Assembly (NCBI GenBank): GCA_038025085.1
Contig: CM076154.1
Span: 35,258,501 to 35,322,500, forward strand
Source of the DNA: Tetragonia tetragonoides
Lineage: Eukaryota > Streptophyta > Magnoliopsida > Caryophyllales > Aizoaceae
DNA length: 64,000 nucleotides
Direction: 5' to 3'
In this document: positions 48,865 to 62,084 of the stretch, piece by piece
Layout: each line of letters opens with the position of its first letter
How positions within the stretch are numbered: the first letter of the stretch is position 1
Notes under the pieces: model-generated
Databases searched by the model: none
The model's input: the letters and a program-made list of their open reading frames with translations, nothing else
Told to the model about the DNA's origin: nothing
Position numbers and translations under genes: made by a program

Positions 48865-49028
48865 CGAAATAAAGGGTTTGAGATTAAGGAATGCCAATTT
48901 TTGCAAACTAACTGAGAACGACCCAGTGATTTAACTGGCAATCGGAGCAATATGTCAGTGATTAACTAATCGGGCAAGGAGCACCCAAAATTATTGGGGA
49001 TATTTATCCTGTTTCCACATTCCATTTT
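48865..49028 (-). pseudogene. 5' fragment of FB1 (F-box only), fused to X2
   Basis: Corresponds to the FB1 start region through LISNPLFR, then continues in frame into X2 as WEAKRMSKVLRG. A TAG replaces the Glu codon of SLPDELITD at about 48967-48969, so the F-box start codon is separated from the fusion by a stop. No F-box-associated domain follows. Confidence 0.8.
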
Positions 49029-50534
49029 GTTTTCTCTATATACGTTCACTAACAAATAACCCACTCACAAATTTAAAGCTCTTCCTCTCTTCAGATCGCC
49101 ACAACGTAGCTCAAGAAATCAAACCTGTTAACAAAAAAGCAGCATAGGATCAAGAAATAATCAGTCATTTCAACATTATATAACACAACGTGTGCAAGGG
49201 TGGAAAAAGGGATGAGGGGAAGACAACGAGATGGATGAAAATGAATAAATGATTCACATAAACTTGAAAGAGTCACAACTTCTATGACAACTATTGGCAA
49301 AGGGAAATCACTAAGAATGCACAAACCATAACAGATATGCATACATTGCATAGAACTACCATAGCAGTATCTGATTGTAAAATGGAATAACCCACTTAAG
49401 TGACCCTCCCAAACACTCCGAGCATCTCAAAACTAGGAGTACCCACACAAGTTCCAGTGGTTCTTGATACTTTAGAAAACGATTAATCCACTAACCAACT
49501 TTCTGGGTAATATTCAGCAAGAAAGAAATTTCATGAAACACAGAAGGAAAACTAAAAAAACACAACCAGATGTAAAGATAGCATGTTGGGAAGGAGACTG
49601 GGAGCCATATGCTCTCTCCTGAGCATATAGCAAGCCATATCACAAACTGTATAATGCCACAAAACCCAACTCATTTGCATACCCATTTCATGTTATTCAA
49701 AAATACACAGCCATATAAATGAACTAAGGAGACACACAATACAAAAGCACACAATAATCAAAATTTTAATTCAGGCTACGGTTTATTAATCAGGCCCTCT
49801 ACCAAACATTCAAGATATTGAGAGAGAAAGGACACATCAAAGGACATAATTGCCTCCAATTTATAAACGAATTCGAGGTTCAACCTATATTATTAGTACT
49901 TTACAACCAACATAAATAAATAAAAAGAACACAAACTCCAATCGCGTGCCGTTAGGGAGAAGGGAGAACCCAGATGATGATTGCGCCTTTGGATTTCGAA
50001 TTCGGTGAGCGAAAATCCTAAGCAGCCATTGTTCTTGCTTTGATGTAGAATAGAGAATGTGAGAGGAGGGAGAGAGGAAGCGTTATTCTAGAGAGAGAAA
50101 ATGAAGAGCAAAGGCTAAGAAGTGGAGTGCATTTAGGGCAATGTTCGGATGAAAAAAGCTTTGAACAGTAGGGAATTATAAGGGGACAAGGTTGTTTGAG
50201 TTTGCTTAATTACTGTGGAAATAAGCTCCAAATTCTAACTACATTCACACGATTATTCTGTTTAAAGCCTTTTGTTTGTTCTTGTTTGACCATTTTCATA
50301 GGAACAACCCATCATGAGCTAGAAGAAAGGAGTCGCTAGGTACAGTAGGGCCTTAACAAATGCATGTCACTAAAATATCTTCTCTGAATAGCAATTGCAA
50401 AAATGTGTCAATTTACACAAATAAACATGATAGAAATGTTTAACTAGGGAACAACCACATTCACTCAAATCAGATTTAACGAGGGTACTGTACGAGGCAT
50501 ATATATGCACGTGAATGTTTCGTGTTTTTTCAAA
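49029..50534. other. Copy of the FB1 upstream region, no gene seen
   Basis: Second copy of 30947-32464, including the purine-rich leader near 49880-50110. Only scattered changes. Confidence 0.5.
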
Positions 50535-50858
50535 TTAACCTCCGATGACTTCTAACGCCTTCTTAAGTACTTTCCTAGATCTCATGTTCAGGTAAGCAGC
50601 CAAGGCTTCTCGAATTTGTTGAATGCGGTTTGCATCGACATGCTGGAGACATAATCATTTACATAAACAACTAATTAGAATTACATCGAAATTAGAAAAT
50701 ACAAAGAAAAGAAAGGTAAAAGTCATATGATACCTCAAGTCAACAAACGCCCATCCAACTAAGCCGAAAGCAACAAAATGTTCAAGAAGCCACAACATGT
50801 CGTGTACTCCAGAGTCTTTCTGTTTATTGGCATTCGTTAAAGGAGTGTCACAGGAAGG
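50535..50858 (-). pseudogene. Second copy of the truncated X1 3' fragment
   Basis: Counterpart of 32465-32788, ending at the same broken point (aaaggagtgtca) before the FB2 unit begins again. Confidence 0.7.
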
Positions 50859-51698
50859 CAGTGTTAAGTATTGACACCCTTGTTCTATACTTTTACGTAA
50901 AGCCTTATTTTTTTTATGACAATTTCCTTAGGAACAATGCATCACAAAATGTATTACAAAAGTGTCATAAAAATTACTCATGTCAATAGCATTGTTACAC
51001 AATATACATAAACTACTCTGTTTGAAGCCCTATCGTAACTGGTAAGGTATAGCTACCACCTTCCTCCCTCCCTGCAAGCGACACATTATTGCATGAAAAA
51101 GGGAAGATGGCAAGATGAGCATTACATTCATAACTGATGGTGCTGAAGTAAGGGGTCAAGACTTGCCCAATGCACAATGGGAATAATATAATCTTGAACA
51201 CAGACTCCATTTGAACAATCAAACTCCTTGTAAATGCTAACATGAAAACAGCACACAGGAGCATTGGTTTAGGGAGCACAGTAAGTGAGTAAATGCAAAA
51301 GAGGACACCCTTGCGATTAATGAGTCTCATCATCTTACATAATCCATAGTCCTCATATAAGGAGGGAGTTACAACTTACAGGAGACAACAAATTCACACC
51401 ACAACTAGGGGAGGGGAGGCACATTCCAAATATAACTCGGTTCCTTAGCCATTTTACAGATGTTTATGATATCCTACACATCCTAAATAGCTCCTCCACG
51501 GTTTTGTTCGGACAGTCTTCAGCATCAAGGGGTGGCCAACGAAACTGATTACGTTTACATAGCCTATTTGACTTACAGGAGATGGTCAAAGTAATAAGAA
51601 CAACATAAGTAAGGAACCTGCTGCTTCTTCGCCATATGATAGGTCTAAGCAAACTTTCAATAGAACAGATAAACGTATTTAGAATATGTCTTGAGTAA

Positions 51699-52464
51699 TC
51701 AGACATTACAAGGAGAAATTAAACTTGGAACATAACTTACAACATCCTTTATTTCGTGGCCTGCGAGAGCTGCATCAGGGAAATGAAATGTAGGGGGTTC
51801 TTTACTTGGATCAACAACAAGCAACAAAAAATGGTACCAATCTGCCCGTCTGCTTATACAATTTAGCAATACACGTACCAAGATCTTGCCATTAGGCAAA
51901 AACCCAAGTAATTCATAACGCTCACCCCATTGAATGCATTGAGACCTAAGCCTCATCAATTTTATAACACGCATACCCAAATCCAAACAACTTGTCTCCA
52001 ACCTAACCTTATACAACAACTTCCAACGATCCCATTTACCACATTCTTCTAAATTCCACATATCTATATAAAGATGCGTAGCGGGTTTATCGGATGCTAG
52101 CTGGTAAATAGCAAGACTGTCTTGCCCTATGATACCAAGTGATTCTTCCATATAACAATATACCTCTATATGATTATTATTATGATCGTTTATCTGTTTC
52201 AGATTTGATACCCTTTCAAATACTTCTTCAACCAGATCAAACATAACTAAAGATCAATTTGGATTACCTTCATATTTTTCAGGATCAACAATCTAATACA
52301 GAGCCTCTCTGAAGCTAACACTCGTTGATGAATCATAGGAAGGATAGTGATGATGAAAAGCTTCTTGAAAACTACTCTTATCTAATTTCTTCCACTCATT
52401 ATTATCACTCTTCAATGAGGTCACAAAAAGTTGATGATTATCGGTTTGTCCAAACCTTGTGTCG
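51699..52464 (-). pseudogene. FB2 second copy, 5'-truncated by a deletion
   Basis: Only the F-box-associated half survives: from YDTRFGQTDNHQLF to the end SYVPSLISPCNV. TAG at 52293-52295 replaces Trp after REALY, and TGA at 52254-52256 replaces Cys in NPNCSL. It retains the two bases missing in FB2 near 34105, so the FB2 frameshift arose after the duplication. Confidence 0.8.
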
Positions 52465-53217
52465 TATTCAGAGAGAAAGGACACATCAAAGGACATAATT
52501 GCTTCCAATTTATAAATGAATTCGAGCTTGAACCAATTTTTTTTAGTACTTTACAGCCAAAATAAATAAATAAAAAGAAAACAAACCCTAATCGCGTGCC
52601 GTCAGGGAGAAGGGAAAACCCAGATGATGATTGCGCCTTTGGATTTCGATCTCGATGAGCGAAAATCCTAAGCAGCCATTGTTCTTGTTTTGATGTAGAA
52701 TGGAGAATGCGAGAGGAGGGAGAGAGGAAGCGTTATTCCAGAGAGAGAAAATGAAGAGCAAAGGCTAAGAAGTGGAGTGCATTTAGTGCAATGTTCGGAT
52801 GAGAGAGAAAAAAGCTTTGAACAGTAGGGAATTATAAGGGGACAAGGTTGTTGGAGTTTGCTTAATTAGTGTGAAAAAAAGCTCCATATTCTAACTACGT
52901 TCACACGATTTTTTTGTTTAAAGCATTTAGTTTGTTCATTTTTGACCATTTTTTACCATTTTCATAGGAACAACGCATCATGAACTGGAAGAAAGGAGTC
53001 CCTAGGTACAGTAGTGCCTTAACAAAATGCATGTCACCAAAATATCTCCTCTCAATACCAATTGCAAAAGTGTGCCAATTTACACAATAAACATGGTAGA
53101 AATGTTTAATGAGGGAACAACCACATTCACTCAAATCAGATATGGTAACAGAATATTACATAGTTCTGTACAGCACGAGGCATATATATACACGTGAATG
53201 TTTCGTGTTTTTCCAAA
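52465..53217. other. Deletion scar and X1 downstream region, no gene seen
   Basis: Sequence equivalent to 34409-34412 joins to that at 35401-35404 across a shared TATT, removing about 990 bp: the F-box part of FB2, its start and part of its leader. The remainder matches 35405-36142. Confidence 0.75.
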
Positions 53218-56200
53218 TTAACCTCCGATGACTTCTAACGCCTTCTTAAGTACTTTCCTAGACCTCATGTTCAAGGTATTGCATATCAGGTAAGCAGCCA
53301 AGGCTTCTCGAATTGGTTGAATGCGGTTTGCATCGACTTGCTGGAGACATAATCATTTACATAAACAACTATTTATAATTACATCGAATTTAGAAAATAC
53401 AAAGAAAAGAAAGGTGAATGTCATATGATACCTCAACAAACTCCCGTCCAATTAAGTCGAAAGCACCAAATTGTTCAAGAAGCAACAACATGACGTGTAC
53501 TCCAGAGTCTTTCTTATTTTTGGCCTCCGTCAAAGGAGTTTTCGGAACAAATCGCATCTCACCAATTTTCATATCAATGGGTGGAGATAGGAGGCCAAAA
53601 GCTTCATTGATACTTTCTGTCTGCAATATTTATTGATTGAAAAGACTGTAAGAGATTGGAGAAGTAACGAAGCTTGTAAATATTATCGTCATGCTACTCA
53701 CCAATGCTCTCTGAATGACCCGATGCGGGTTGTCACAAATAACCCCCTGCGCCTTCGATGGGTCATACACCTCTAGTCTATTTGAAATCCTATCAATACG
53801 GTATAAATACCACCTTCCTTTACAGGCCACAGGAGCAAAAAACTGCAAGCAACGCATTATTGCATGAAATGGGGAATATAAAGAAAAGTGAATTTTTAAA
53901 GTTAGGCTTCATGACTTACGAGCTTAATTGCTTCAAAGTTTATATTCAATGTCCCACTAACTTTGTCTCTCAATTCTGTGACTCCCTCCATAAAAGCTTT
54001 CCTAAAGGCCTCGCCACGCTCCTCCCTTTGATCGTAGGCCTGAACTACATTATTCTACCAAACAAGAGAAAAATATTTCAGTACGTTAACATGGTACAAC
54101 TCGTAAAGAACTGGTCTTAAAGTACATCCTTTAACTTACAATCCATACGGGGAAAAGATACATCCTAGCTGTTGCTGCTCATCAACGTCCAATTTAGGCG
54201 TTAGATGGTTCAAGTATGATGACAGATACTCGACGACCTGAACCTCAATGTAGCCCTTATTCTTTTTTTTGGTATTAATTAGAGAATCATAAAGCTGTGA
54301 GTGGGACACTTTCACATGTTGTAACTTGAGGACGGTAAAATCATCTCTACAACAAAAGGGAAATGTAAGAATAGCAACTGAATTGTAAAGTATGTAGAAA
54401 TATCATTCAATGTGCGTCACCTTTTTCGGAGGGACTGCTTCCTTGTCATGTACTCCTTCACACGGTTGGTATTTTCATAAAACATTTCACCATCACGAAA
54501 AGGATGGGTACTGTCGTCCTCGTTGACATCCTCGTCAGACGAGGAATCCTGGTTACTGGCCTATTGTCGGATAGAGGTAGCCGCGTCCATAGAATGTTGC
54601 TCATGACTTTCACCTTCTTCAGAGACGGATAACGTCTTATTATGTGGCTCTTCTTTGTCCTCCTCTTCACTTTGTTTCCCAACATCTTCGGTCGCCCTTG
54701 TCTTCAATGTTTGCAACCTTGTGTTTCTCCTTGTTGCACCTTCCAAATCTAGTCTCCCATGCACGACACTCTCCACTCCTTCGGCTCCACCATGTTCCTC
54801 CTCATTTAGTTCCCCATCAACGGCCCTCTGGACGCTATTCACTCCTCTTGGGGAAGCATCCTCATGTGTGTTATTATCTCTTACACTTTTCCTTTTTTTG
54901 ATCCCTTTCCCACCAACTGGGCAATTTGCAACTCTTTTCCGATGTCTCAGCACCCTTGGGAGGCGAACTACATTTTCCGGCAACACCTGCACACGTGACA
55001 TGGTCGGGCTGATTAGTTTCGCCGCGTTTATCCGGTAATAAATTTTCACTACAAATAAACAGCGTACCCTATTTTGTTCCTCCTCCTCCATTTCTTGTGT
55101 TTCCATAGTGACTATCTTTGGTCTTACTGTTTTGACAAACACAGGATCAACCTCTGGACTTTTAGTGGGATATGTGCACCCATATCTCACTTCATCAACA
55201 ATCTTAGACAGAGGATTAATTAAATATCTAGTAACAACGACAAACGGAGTTGATCAATAGTTGTGTAATATGAACAATCGATTCCCAAACACCATGCAAA
55301 AACCACTCTTTACTAGCTCCTAACTCATGAATTGACAAACACGAACGGTCCTAATCATATAGGTGTAAAACATATATTGAGAAACATAAATTGACAAACA
55401 AAGGTGTAAAACATAAAATAAGCATGGTTGTGTAACATATTGGAAAACTCTGATGCACCTGTGAATAGCCAAATCTCCCATCAGGCCCAATGTCCCTTTC
55501 GAGAGCTCTTTTCAAATCCGTAGCTTCCCACGACCAAATCCTTGGCTTTTCAAAATTCCACCTCAGTCCGCCCAAAGCATAGTCTAGTCTGTCCGCATAC
55601 AGAATCTGCAATGACACAAGGGCCGAATTTTATGAGACGGAATATTCTTTTCGAATCTTAGACGCACAAGAGTACTTCAACACTAACTTAGGGTTTCAGA
55701 TAGAAATCTTACAGTCAAGAGAAGAGCAGATCCAGATACTCCTGAACCTTTTTCGTACCTCTTCTTCTTGAATTTACACATCCAATCAAGTACGTATTGA
55801 CCCCAGTTGAAGTGTTCCAAATTATGTACCACATTCGGAGTCAGGGCTTGTAGATGTCGTGGGCTGAACCATGAGCTTGTTGTATGGCAGAGAATGTTTC
55901 CAAGGCAATAGAAAACAAAGTTCCTTAAGAACTTGAACCTATCCTCACGCTCACCAACGCACTTGTCCAGGACAGTTAACTCATCTATCCCACCGTTGTC
56001 GTCGTACTCTTCTTTCAATTTCAACACGGAAGGGTCGGTAGCTTTAGCAACAGGGACAGACTTAGCGTTAGCAGATGTCGGTATCCTAAAAACCCACCCA
56101 GTCATATTAGGCGTAATCTCCAACTTCTTAGGACCGCCTGGTTCATCTTCTTCTCTCAATGTTAGTACGCAAGTGTCTCTGTCAAACCTCTTGCTTAACC

Positions 56201-59200
56201 AGTGGGAGTGGGCCCTGTCGACGGTCCCAACGTTGAAATCTGTGAAGTGCTCAAATCCCGTATCTGTTAACCAGCTCTTTTGTTCCATGGTGAGTCTTTC
56301 AACAAGTCGTACGACCTTCTCTGGGTGACAGTGGACTTTTGGGCTTCCCTACATCAAACAGAAAATGTATTACGTAATATACATTGTATTCAATGACCAA
56401 AAGAAAAAAAATTTACGAGGACTTTATTGCATAATGGTGTGATTTCGTAGGTGCCACATGTCTTCCTCACTTCTATTTTTGACCTCCACCTACTGCTTTT
56501 ACTTTTTCGGGTGACTGATCTCCTTCCTCGTTTGGGCTGATCACTACCGTGTCTTTTTTATTCAAAGAGTCCATTACTTCTTTACCACAACTGGATCCTA
56601 CCATCTACAATATCACATTCCATCTCAGCAGAACTTACCTCTCCCCTCTTCCTTCTACTCCTGGTGTAATGACTGTCGGATATCAACCCAACAACAACCT
56701 CCTGTTTGTGTACACCTCGATCATTTGTCTGCAAGAACAAACCACCTATGATCATCCTACGTAATGAGTTGACATTATTTTATCAATTCAGTCCTTCTAA
56801 CTAATAGTCAAATTCCAATCAATGATAATACTACGTGTGTTATTATTATAATCGTAAGAACAAACCACCTATGATCATCCTACGTAATGAGTTGACATTA
56901 TTTTATCAATTCAGTCCTTCTAACTAATAGTCAAATTCCAATCAATGATAATACTACGTGTGTTACTATTATAATCCATTCCCTATTATTCTTTATCCTG
57001 ACATTTGCTAGGTATTGAAGGACTGTTGTATGAAACATGAAGCTTACACCCAAATAAATTTATGTATGTATTACTGCCCTTACAATGTGCACCATATATA
57101 TAAACTTACAGCCGCGATGAGCCCGCTATTAATGCAAATTTCTCCGGGAGTTCTAAAAAGAAAAAACAAACATCAAGTAAATCATGTACCTTTTTATTTT
57201 CTGCTTTTGCCTCATCCACCCACTCTTGATGTACTTCCTTTGGCTGATCACTACTTATCTAGGAACAAAGAAACATTATTGTTTAATTAGAGGGCACAGT
57301 CAATGCAAAATGAATATATAACACATCAGATTTATGTACTAGTATAATTGAAATTCTATGATTGTTACGTAAAATCATTTTGTGCTTCGTTGAATCATTG
57401 AAATTTTTTATTTCCCTCTTTCTTTCCCTCGTTATCCGGCAAACCAACGAACCATCAATAAAGCAGATGTACCTCAACGCGTGTGGCTATAGAAAGTTTT
57501 GACAACCAATCCTTGTATGCATTTACTGACATATCCGGGTTTGACTTGCACGGATATTTTTCATCCTATGTATTTAAACCATAGTTTCAAGGATAACACT
57601 TCAGCATAACAAGTTTTCCGTAATATCGGCCTTATATTAGAACAAAAATACTACCCCATGGACAAGATATACACTAGCTAGTATAAAGTACCTCAGATGA
57701 CTCTCCTATAGCAACAGTAGGGAATGGACCTTGCGGCTCAGAATGTGCCCAATCATTTTGTGGCTCAGTTGCTGGCACAACATTTTGTGGCTCAGTTTGT
57801 GACCCATCATTTTGTGGCTCAGTGGGTGTCCCATTATTAGGTGCTGATTCGTCAGCACGACTAACAGGAGAACCTTCACCACTCTGTTCTGTATGTACCT
57901 CAATGGCCGTCCCTTTAGCTATAGGTGTCATTCAGAATTTCCATCAATGGTGGAAAAGTTTGTAGGTGTTTCAGCTGGTTCTTCAGGATCCGTTCCATGG
58001 TTTTATGGCTCCAGCAACTCATGAAGTGATAAAGATGGCTGAAATTGATTTTCACCAACATTAGAAATCCTCAATTGCAGTTTTATTATAATTATATGGT
58101 TGTGCCCATATTAATCACACTAGGGGTTTCTTTAGTTGCAACAGGGGTGGGAAGGCTTGTACGAGTTTCAGCTTCATGTTCACGTACAGTTTTATAGTTG
58201 TGTAGCTCCAAGATAGGATTGTCCAAGTCAAAAGCTGAGTAGTATGCCTGTAAATCAATCACCAACATTACAAATCTAAAAATGCAATTAAAAAAATATA
58301 CCAAATATATGGCTGTGCCCATATGCAAAACACATCAATTGCAAAACTCACATTTTCTTTAGGTGTAGATGTACATTCAGGAGCTCCAACAAGGGTTGGA
58401 GGGGTTGGAGGGATTGTAGGATTATCAGGTGGATGTTCCTCTATCATTCCATGATTCTTTAGCTCCACTCTCGTCTTGTCTAAGACATCAGCTGAATCAG
58501 ATGGCTGGAAATAATTCACCAAGTTTAGAAATCTTCAGATGCAATTTTACAAAATGTTTTCTATGCCTTGGCCCATAATAAAAAACAAATCAGTTTGTAC
58601 ATGTACCTCACTACTGGCTTCTTTAGGTGTTGGTGGACAATTAGTAGTTTCAATAAGGGTGGAAGGATTTGTGGGAGTTTTATCTGGTTGTTCATGTACC
58701 ATTGCATGGTTTACTGGCTCCGCTTGAGGATTCTCTAACCCCTCATCAGGGGGCTGAAAAACATTCACCTACATTTGAATTCATCAATTCCATAGATAAT
58801 AATTATATGGCTGTGCCAAGAGTAAAATCAGATCCAAAAATTGTAAATTTGGTTCCCATGTGAAACACATCATTCCTAACCTGATCGTCGAATAGTCCTT
58901 CCACAAGAGGGTCCTGTATTAGTGTATTTATATTTATAATATACAGAATACAAACAGAAAACAAAAAAAATAACTGTACCTCGGCTGTTAGCGGTCTTAC
59001 TTCATATTTCGTTACTATATCCATTACCTCCTTTACATCATAATAAGACTCATAACCTTCGAAATCGAAATGTAACTGTGGTAAAATAATTCATGAAATA
59101 ATCTTTTGCTATGCTTATTCCACCATCTGATCATGAAAAGTCCCAACAAAACAAAACAAAACAAAACACTTCACTGCTAAACATGTAGTACATGGGAGAT

Positions 59201-59654
59201 ATATAGGGAATGGAGATATATAGGGAATGGAGATAAATCCTACTAATTATTTATACCAAACGTGTATACACCATAGATCTACAAATACATGAATTCATTA
59301 TTAACTCAAACTCTCTACATTCATGGAAGGGTGGTTCAATAGAATAAGTGTTGAACCCCAAAACTTTCGGAACAATCGATATTTTTAACCAGATGATTCC
59401 AAAAATTAATTAATCTACAATTCAGGGTCTTTAGAAAAGAGCGGGTATTCTCACAGTTAACCATTTCAAAAGCGTGGTCCACTTTTGGAAAGTAAAATAC
59501 CTCTCGTGTGGGTTCTTCCTTTCCACTTTTGCAATCTAGAACTTCTTACATTAACAAAGCACAATGTAGGAACAATAATCCAAACAATCGAGTAAAAATA
59601 TCAAATTATGGGAAGAAATCGAAAATATTTAACACAGATGATTTCACTCACCAT
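53218..59654 (-). pseudogene. X1 second copy: Ulp1-like multi-exon gene, decayed by different lesions
   Basis: Same 20-exon layout as the first copy, from ATG 59654-59652 to TAA at 53218-53220. Sites broken in copy 1 are intact here: the exon-4 reading frame, the donor after GESSE (about 57690), the Trp codon in VHQEWVDE, the long exon 56348-55713 (212 codons, open through KCVGEREDRFKFLRNFVFYC), the GT donor after GYSQ and the GT donor near 53919. Its own lesions are a 1-nt loss near 57931 (NSE to a frame break before TPIAKG) and TAG at 54561-54563 after SIRQ. The donor after KSHHY is GC instead of GT. It is the better copy for judging the ancestral protein. Confidence 0.7.
56731..56976. repeat. 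123-bp tandem duplication, second copy
   Basis: Counterpart of 39661-39906, with start phrases at 56731 and 56854. Confidence 0.8.
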
Positions 59655-60636
59655 TATTTCTTCTCCGTCACCGGCGGCTGCACTTCCACAGTAGCTTGGA
59701 TGGCGGCTTGGTGGGGAGGAGGGGAAGGGTAGCTTTTTGGGGAATTTAACTAGACTCCTTTCAAACTTCATCTAAACTTCTTGGAAAATTCTTTCCTTCA
59801 AAGTTTTAATTGCCTTAAGTATGCTATTGCCTATTGGGGTTCAAGGGCGGTCCAAATTACACGTGACCTTGGTTGATTCACAATTGTTCACTTTTTTTCT
59901 CATCAAATTTCACTAATTTATACTTCTAGTAGCGACCATTTAACTTCATTTAACCATTTATTATGGTTAGCAAAAAAAAAAAAAAAACCATTTATTATAT
60001 CCGTTGTTCCTATAGATATCTAATTTCTATTACTAATTTATACTTCTAGTAGCGATCATTTACCTTCATTTAACCATTTATTATATCCGTTGTTCCTATA
60101 TATATCTAAATAGTCTTATTGTCTTATTGTCTTATTGAAATAACCGCGTTACAGTGACATAGTAACGTCTTATTGTCGTACCGTTCAAAGGAAAAGCCCC
60201 ATGGCATAGTAACGTCTACTCCGTTGTTCCCATATAACATTAAACATCAATAGTTTCTGAGGAAAAATGAATACTACCAATTCAAATTCCGAATTCTATT
60301 ATTATTACATCAGTTTGTTTGTTTTGCTCAGACAATACATCATAGACTCATAGGTATAGATATTTCATAAGAAACGTCTACTCCGTTTGAATGTTACCGA
60401 TGGTACTAAACTAGTACTAATAATCGTATAATTTGGTTGCTAGTTTGCTACAAAATTATAAATTGTCTTTGGCACTACAAGAAGATGGATAAATAAAGAC
60501 CGAATTAGTGACCCCCGAAATTTAAGTCGCAAGATAAAAAAGGTGATGAGACTTGATTTATAGTTATTATTAGAAACGAGTCGGAATTTGTCATTACGCT
60601 ATATCTACACCAAACTTAGGTGTATAGTATAATTGA
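59655..60636. other. X1 upstream region, second copy, no gene seen
   Basis: Matches 42559-43540, including the 119-bp duplication and A run. Confidence 0.5.
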
Positions 60637-60978
60637 GGGTGTGTTTTTTCCCACTTATTGGACCTTATCCAATCAATGAAAAGAAGGGCAAGACCATTTT
60701 CAATGCAATCAGAGTGAATCAGTGGTTAGACTTTGCTAAATCAGTGGCAGAACCTTACCCAATCAGTGAAAATCAGTGACGGGACCCACATTTTGTATCT
60801 ACTCACAGAATCAGTGGCTTGACCTTATTGAATCAGTGAGAAATAGTGAAATGACATTACCGAATCAGTGAAAATCAGTACGTAGCGTGACCTTACCTAA
60901 TCAGTACGAATCAATGGCAAAAACTCAGCCAATCATTGAGAATCAATTAAATAAGTGGAAAAAAAACATACTCGACCC
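60637..60978. mobile_element. Tourist-like MITE with AATCAGTG-type repeats (second copy)
   Basis: Same element as 43541-43884, carried along by the segmental duplication. Its left flank reads TGA instead of TAA through one substitution. Confidence 0.75.
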
Positions 60979-62084
60979 TAAGCAATCATATCAGCAAATT
61001 ATATCAATGAGAAGCTCCACTTTCATATAACAATTAAGAAAATAGCCACACAGGTAGAATGTGTAGCTTAACATGACTGTTGTTTAAATTTACAAGCTTG
61101 AATGTTGAGCTTCTTTTTTCTATTTTGTTTATTAAAGTATCAAATAAAGAACACATTGAGATGAGTCAAGCTCGAGTTGCCTCGTTCAAACCCGGCTACC
61201 TTTTGAATAAAGAACGCGGACAACTAGACAATACGTCATAGACTCAGAGGTATTGCTTCATTGCCTATATAGTACGTATTTTATGTAAGCTTTAGAAATC
61301 AATAACATGTCGAACTTCATTTGTTCATAATATAAATAGGAAGAGAACATATGAGTTGACTCCAATAACTCCACAACTCTTACTGCGACACATTTTCAGG
61401 CTAGAGGGCCGATTTAGTGCATTCTCGGCCTTTGATTAGGGTTTTCATATTTTACCTTTTCATAGGATCCTCTCTTCGTCTATTGTGCGATTTAGAAGGA
61501 AGTAATATTAACTCGGGGACCGGATATGCACAAGATCGATGGTATCATACAACCTTAGCTATATAGCCACGCTACATGTCTTGTTTATTTAGGACATACA
61601 TATCTTATTTTGAATTATTTTTGGAATCCAAACTGATGGGACATACATATCCTCACAATAACATGAACCTCCAAGTTAGCGTCCTACGTGTCTTGACTTT
61701 GTAAGTTTTAGGAGAACCTAACTGTGTTTGTACAGTAAGGTACGTCGTAGATGGTTAGGTTTTTTAACTGCATAAACATTCAAACACACAACAATAATCA
61801 TGGTTGTTACTACATAAAGGAGACGTAGTGGGTAAGGATTTTTAACTGCAAAAAAGATTCAAATACGCAACGAAATTATGGTTGTCACTACATAAATGTT
61901 TCAAGCACCTGCGTACCCTGATATTTTAAGGCACCTCCATAATCAAAACGTTGCAAAAGAGGGGAGTTTGTGCAAACAAAATTAAATACTCCTAATAACA
62001 CAAATTTGTTGGAGGTTGCTTGTTGTCCCCTGGACATAATCAGCAAGCTTCTTCAAAACGATTCAAACAAGAGGAATGAAAATG
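60979..62084. other. Intergenic, no gene recognised (second copy)
   Basis: Counterpart of 43885-44990, with a few substitutions. Confidence 0.45.
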
